Virus record (IMG/VR): IMGVR_UViG_3300047089_000043
Coordinates: 32,290-96,289 of that record
Direction: 5' to 3' (one strand)
Source of the DNA: a virus
Length of the DNA stretch: 64,000 bases
Positions within the stretch are counted from its first letter, which is position 1. The number at the start of each line of letters is the position of its first letter. Positions 61,232 to 64,000 of this stretch are shown one piece after another. The notes under the pieces are model-generated. The model searched no databases. It was not told the origin of the DNA and worked only from the letters and a program-made list of their open reading frames with translations. Made by a program: the position numbers and the translations under genes.

Positions 61232-61283
61232 TGAGCTATTGGGAATCGAACCCAATCCTCAAATTGCGAGGAACCGTTAGCCC
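61232..61283 (-). ncRNA. D-armless tRNA-like RNA, 52 nt
   Basis: Acceptor GGGCTA/TAGCTC, single-stranded linker, anticodon-like arm CCTC-GCAATTT-GAGG with a 7-nt loop, T-arm TTGGG-TTCGATT-CCCAA. No D-arm. Could be a remnant. Confidence 0.45.
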
Positions 61284-61295
61284 GGTAATGCTTAC

Positions 61296-61360
61296 TTGGC
61301 AGACGCTAGAATGTCGTAAGCGTCGCAACGCTTACAGCCTACGTAACCACGCGCTGCCAA
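61296..61360 (-). other. 7-bp-stem cassette, 65 nt
   Basis: Terminal stem TTGGCAG/CTGCCAA with inner hairpin GTAAGCG/CGCTTAC. Confidence 0.5.
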
Positions 61361-61363
61361 TCC

Positions 61364-61498
61364 TTAGTGCTTAGCAGGAATGAAGATTCCGAGTGTTCCC
61401 ATAACCATGATGCTTATGAGAACTGCCAGCGGGAAATTGTTGACGAAGATATGGATGCATGGCCGGGAATCTTCGACCAATTCCATAACCTTAGTCAT
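61364..61498 (-). CDS. Small membrane protein, 44 aa
   Basis: MTKVMELVEDSRPCIHIFVN then a C-terminal transmembrane helix (FPLAVLISIMVMGTLGIFIP). ATG 61498 chosen; upstream codons in frame run into non-coding repeats. Confidence 0.5.
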   Translation of the reverse strand: MTKVMELVEDSRPCIHIFVNNFPLAVLISIMVMGTLGIFIPAKH

Positions 61499-61582
61499 GT
61501 AGTGGGTACTGTTCAAACCTCGCGGATGGAGGTGAGCACTACGCATTACGCGAATTCCTTTACTTGAGTGCGGACACTTTCA

Positions 61583-61665
61583 GCGGAATATCGGAACCCG
61601 TTTTACGCCCCTAGAATTACATCCGACAGATAACTAGGTTTGGGACTTAGGTGCGGATATTCCGC
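61583..61665. other. 10-bp-stem cassette, 83 nt
   Basis: Perfect GCGGAATATC/GATATTCCGC outer stem, inner CCTAG/CTAGG. Lies in the gene-free stretch 61499-62416. Confidence 0.55.
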
Positions 61666-61670
61666 CTAGC

Positions 61671-61730
61671 GGTAAGCGCTGGAATCGAACCAGCCCGGTC
61701 ATTAATGCGCTATTGCTAGCATCCCTTACC
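61671..61730 (-). ncRNA. Short tRNA-like RNA, 60 nt
   Basis: Acceptor GGTAAGG/GCTTACC and T-arm GCTGG-TTCGATT-CCAGC are tRNA-like; the inner 28 nt hold only one short hairpin. Confidence 0.45.
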
Positions 61731-61933
61731 CGTTTGTAACTTACGTCCTAAGACTGCATTCAGGTTTAGTAAACCAGACAACCTCTTTGTACTTACCCCA
61801 TAAGGTTAGCGATTGGATACTGGCCACCCATCTAAGGTCAAAGTCTGGGAGCATCCGACGCGCCATTGCTGGCCTTTCGGTTCTAGCTCCGGCTCTTGCA
61901 ACCTGCCCGGCGCCTCACTGCCTTACATTCATA

Positions 61934-61962
61934 AATGTAAGCCCTGGCAAGGGATCGGTCAA
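61934..61962 (-). promoter_or_regulatory. Leftward promoter P4
   Basis: TTGACC (61957-61962), 17 nt, TACATT (61934-61939). Drives the leftward 60.4-61.7 kb RNA cassettes and genes. The three 21-bp repeats lie upstream. Confidence 0.75.
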
Positions 61963-61978
61963 ATCCTTTATCGGGTAT

Positions 61979-62083
61979 ATAATCGCAGGTCACAGCGTTA
62001 TCCACCACATAACCGCAGGTCACAGCGTTAAAAAGAATCTTGAAAATACTCTGGGGATTTACATAACCGCAGGTCACAGCGTT
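61979..62083. repeat. Three 21-bp direct repeats (iteron-like)
   Basis: ATAA(T/C)CGCAGGTCACAGCGTT at 61979-61999, 62009-62029 and 62063-62083. Upstream of P4, so activator sites, or an origin iteron set. The CGCAGGTCA core also occurs upstream of P1 and P3. Confidence 0.75.
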
Positions 62084-62263
62084 TCGTACCTGGTTGCATC
62101 GGTCACTCTGCCTAGCCTCTCAGCCTGCCAGCCTCACAGCGTTCTAAGCGCTTGAAACGTGCGACCCTAGACAATGTGCCTAGACCTAGGTTCTATGCCG
62201 TTAGCGTCGCTCTCAGCGCGTTCTAGAGGGTACGTCGTGCCAGCCTCTCAGCCTCACAGCGTT

Positions 62264-62360
62264 GCCTAGGTGCCTCTCAGCTAGCCTCTCAGCCTGCCAG
62301 CCTGCCTAGGTGCCTCTCAGCTAGCCTCTCAGCCTGCCAGCCTGCCTAGGTGCCTCTCAG
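62264..62360. repeat. 40-bp tandem repeat, two full copies plus part
   Basis: Units 62281-62320 and 62321-62360 are identical (start CTAGCCTCTCAGCCTGCC, end AGGTGCCTCTCAG); 62264-62280 is a partial unit. Same CT-rich family at 60.05 and 63.26 kb. Confidence 0.8.
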
Positions 62361-62375
62361 CCCAGAAACGCAAAA

Positions 62376-62399
62376 TGCCCCGGTATCGCTACCGGGGCA
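62376..62399 (-). terminator. Terminator of the leftward 181-aa gene
   Basis: Perfect TGCCCCGGTA-GCGA-TACCGGGGCA stem on the minus strand followed by TTTTGCGTTT. Confidence 0.75.
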
Positions 62400-62416
62400 C
62401 CTTGTGACGTTTTGGA

Positions 62417-62962
62417 CTAGTGCGAATTCTCGCGTGCCCAATTCCATGTGCCCGCTTGCACGTGGTTTGTGATCATGTCTAGCTCACTCGCGACGATACG
62501 GTAAGCCGTAGCAACCTCTGAGTAATCCTTGGCTGATTTGGGGCCAGCGGCATTCCATTCGCGAGTTGCCACGCGGTATGCCCAGCAATCGACGGTAACG
62601 GCATCCGTGTCCGTGGGGTCAACCATGTTGCGGTAGAAATGGCCCGTCTTGGAACCCATTGGCAGAACGTATTCCGGGTCGGCACCATTCAGAATGGCTT
62701 CGACCTTACGGATGCTGGCACCTAGGCCGCGAACCTCTTTGCCATTCATTGCGTCGATTGCGAGTTGCACGTTGCGCTCCCAGCGCATACGCGGTGAGAG
62801 TGCGCTTATGATTCCGGCACCCTTGCGAACGTCGCCATTCCCCACTTGCTCCGCTAGCTGGTTTGCGACCGTGTACCAAACCGCTCCGCGTGCTTTCTGG
62901 TCATCATTCGCGGCGTTCCATGCATCGCGGATGTTCTGGGCTAGAGTTTCGATGCGAGTCAT
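62417..62962 (-). CDS. Conserved actinophage protein, 181 aa
   Basis: RGAVWYTVANQLAEQVG, KGAGIISALSPRMRWERNVQ, TGHFYRNMVDPTDTDAVTVD: a family frequent in actinophages (DUF7178-like). The layout of helices with a late VTVDCWAYR Asp recalls HhH-GPD DNA glycosylases, unproven. Own promoter P6 and terminator mean it is transcribed alone. Confidence 0.65.
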   Translation of the reverse strand: MTRIETLAQNIRDAWNAANDDQKARGAVWYTVANQLAEQVGNGDVRKGAGIISALSPRMRWERNVQLAIDAMNGKEVRGLGASIRKVEAILNGADPEYVLPMGSKTGHFYRNMVDPTDTDAVTVDCWAYRVATREWNAAGPKSAKDYSEVATAYRIVASELDMITNHVQAGTWNWARENSH

Positions 62963-62987
62963 TCTGTGTGCCTCCCGGCTGTCTAAG

Positions 62988-63030
62988 TGGTGCTACGCAC
63001 CATCTTAGTCAGGATTTTGGGGTTTGTCAA
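62988..63030 (-). promoter_or_regulatory. Leftward promoter P6 with palindrome
   Basis: TTGACA (63025-63030), 17 nt, TAAGAT (63002-63007), with TGGTGC-TAC-GCACCA (62988-63002) at the start site. Confidence 0.8.
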
Positions 63031-63139
63031 GGGATCTCGGAAACTTCTTTTCAGCGGGTGCGCGGCTCTCAGACGGTCTGTGCGCCCGGTGCGGCAGCAC
63101 CGTGTAGCTAGCATTGCACACGCTTACTCTCAGAGTGCC

Positions 63140-63153
63140 AGCGTTGCTCTCAG
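63140..63153. repeat. Dispersed repeat AGCGTTGCTCTCAG
   Basis: Member of the CTGAGAGC(A/G)ACGCT family; another copy at 62203-62216. The spacer 62963-63349 has no gene I can support besides these elements. Confidence 0.55.
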
Positions 63154-63223
63154 GCCCATACAGCGGTAAGTCTGGAATCCTGACTGACTAAATCTTTTCA
63201 AAAGTTAACGGTGTTCACTCGTT

Positions 63224-63238
63224 ACATACCCAGTATGT
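63224..63238. promoter_or_regulatory. Palindrome ACATAC-CCA-GTATGT
   Basis: Perfect 6-bp arms upstream of the HNH gene, overlapping a TACATA -10-like hexamer. Operator candidate. Confidence 0.55.
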
Positions 63239-63265
63239 CACGGTTAGGTAACGATACCTATGTGC

Positions 63266-63327
63266 CTAGCCTGCCTAGCCTCTCAGCCTGCCTATGGAGC
63301 TAGCCTGCCTAGCCTCTCAGCCTGCCT
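63266..63327. repeat. Direct repeat of 28 bp, CT-rich
   Basis: AGCCTGCCTAGCCTCTCAGC... occurs twice, 34 bp apart start to start, just upstream of the HNH gene. Same family as 60.05 and 62.28 kb. Confidence 0.65.
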
Positions 63328-63349
63328 ATCTGATATGGAGTGTGTACCC

Positions 63350-63802
63350 ATGGGTAAGCCGCAATATGGATATGAGCATAGAAAGGACAGGACTAGGGCT
63401 ATTGACGCAATGGTTAATGGCTCACCCTGCCCACGTTGTAATCGCCCTATGTACAAATGGCAGCGACTACAGCTAGGCCATGTGATAAGCGTCGCCATGG
63501 GTGGCAGCAATGGGCCTACCCGCATTGAACATGGTACGTGCAATGAGAGTGCGGGTGCGCGGTTGGGTAATAGGCTTAAGGCTATAAGGCGTAAGCGTGG
63601 TAAGGGTATGCCTAGCCTAGGTGATAGGACCAATGGTGCTATGTCTAGTAGTGGTGTGCCTATGCCTAGTGCTATGGGTAGTAAGCCTAGTAGTGATAGG
63701 GGCTATCAAGGAATGCCTGCCCAGGATGGTGGGGGATATGGTAGGGATGGCCGGGTAAAGCGTGATAGCTCGCCTACTAATACCCGCTTGCCTAAGTGGT
63801 AA
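63350..63802 (+). CDS. HNH endonuclease, 150 aa
   Basis: ATG 63350 (earlier in-frame codons translate the CT repeat). CPRCNRPMYKWQRLQLGHVI, GGSNGPTRIEHGTCNESAGA: zinc Cys pair, GH (catalytic His) and N. C-terminal 60 residues are low-complexity (Gly, Ser, Met). HNH genes of this kind often lie beside terminase genes, so packaging genes may follow outside the window. Confidence 0.85.
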   Translation: MGKPQYGYEHRKDRTRAIDAMVNGSPCPRCNRPMYKWQRLQLGHVISVAMGGSNGPTRIEHGTCNESAGARLGNRLKAIRRKRGKGMPSLGDRTNGAMSSSGVPMPSAMGSKPSSDRGYQGMPAQDGGGYGRDGRVKRDSSPTNTRLPKW

Positions 63803-63904
63803 AGCGGAGGGTATGGGTCCTACATATGCGCTGGAATAGCGACTGATAAAGCGATGCAATGGGAGGGTAATAGCTCGCCTAATGCCTGGCAATTGGGGGA
63901 ATCC

Positions 63905-63930
63905 TAATCATCTGCCCTAATCATCTGCCT
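63905..63930 (+). repeat. Tandem CTAATCATCTGCC
   Basis: Two copies of a 13-14-bp unit after the HNH gene; function not apparent. Confidence 0.6.
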
Positions 63931-63955
63931 ATAATTGCGCAATCACACACCATTA

Positions 63956-63983
63956 GCAAGGCTAACTACCTTGCCCATTTTTT
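63956..63983 (+). terminator. Rho-independent terminator
   Basis: GCAAGG-CTAACTA-CCTTGC then CCATTTTTT. Ends the HNH transcript. Confidence 0.85.
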
Positions 63984-64000
63984 ATTCGATTCTTGCCGAC

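Noticed and set aside
62281-62360. CRISPR-like array
   Set aside because: Repeats are tandem without unique spacers of regular length and there are no cas genes.
63260-63349. Longer start for the final HNH gene
   Set aside because: The extra 30 residues translate the CT-rich direct repeat; the ATG at 63350 is the sensible start.

Overview
The window reads as about half of a large, lytic-type, tRNA-rich phage genome infecting a high-GC actinobacterium, most likely Streptomyces or a relative. The basis is dense, overlapping (ATGA, TAATG, GTGA) short genes, frequent GTG/TTG starts, a near-balanced base composition, ThyX, class II ribonucleotide reductase, DUF2637- and DUF7455-like proteins typical of actinobacteria, and no integrase, rRNA or housekeeping genes. 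Host and cluster are inference. No capsid, tail, portal or terminase gene was recognised.

Layout. (1) 0-35.9 kb, rightward: replication and nucleotide metabolism (family A DNA polymerase, DnaB-like ATPase, RecB/Cas4-like nuclease, SSB-like protein, endonuclease VII, primase in two overlapping frames, MazG-like proteins, dCMP deaminase, ThyX), RNA repair (RtcB and a second RNA ligase), a membrane glycan synthase next to a GH16 glucanase, a class III cyclase-like protein, a SLOG protein, and a DUF2637/FtsK-TraB-like pair at the end. It closes with a terminator near 35.94 kb. (2) 36.5-51.4 kb, leftward: about 35 short, mostly unrecognised genes, six tRNAs, a tmRNA-like gene (40316-40468) and gene-free stretches full of structured-RNA cassettes. 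It is driven by several near-consensus sigma-70 promoters and ends at a terminator near 36.48 kb. (3) 51.5-54.8 kb, rightward: 16 tRNAs interleaved with tRNA-sized inverted-repeat cassettes that are not ordinary tRNAs, plus four tiny genes. (4) 54.9-60.0 kb, rightward: polysaccharide pyruvyl transferase, membrane glycosyltransferase, class II ribonucleotide reductase, and a permuted-papain-like hydrolase. (5) 60.0-63.3 kb: repeat-rich spacers, a short leftward operon (60.4-61.5 kb), a leftward 181-aa gene, and iteron-like repeats. (6) 63.35-64 kb: a rightward HNH endonuclease followed by a terminator.

How it fits together. The dNTP-pool genes and compact replisome support autonomous replication. 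The 22 tRNAs, tmRNA-like RNA and two RNA ligases suggest heavy investment in keeping translation alive under RNA-cleaving defence; several tRNAs have altered anticodon loops or broken 31-39 pairs. Two separate glycan modules (GT2 plus GH16; pyruvyl transferase plus GT) suggest that the phage alters the host surface. All RNA folds, pairings and family assignments were made by eye and need computation to confirm.
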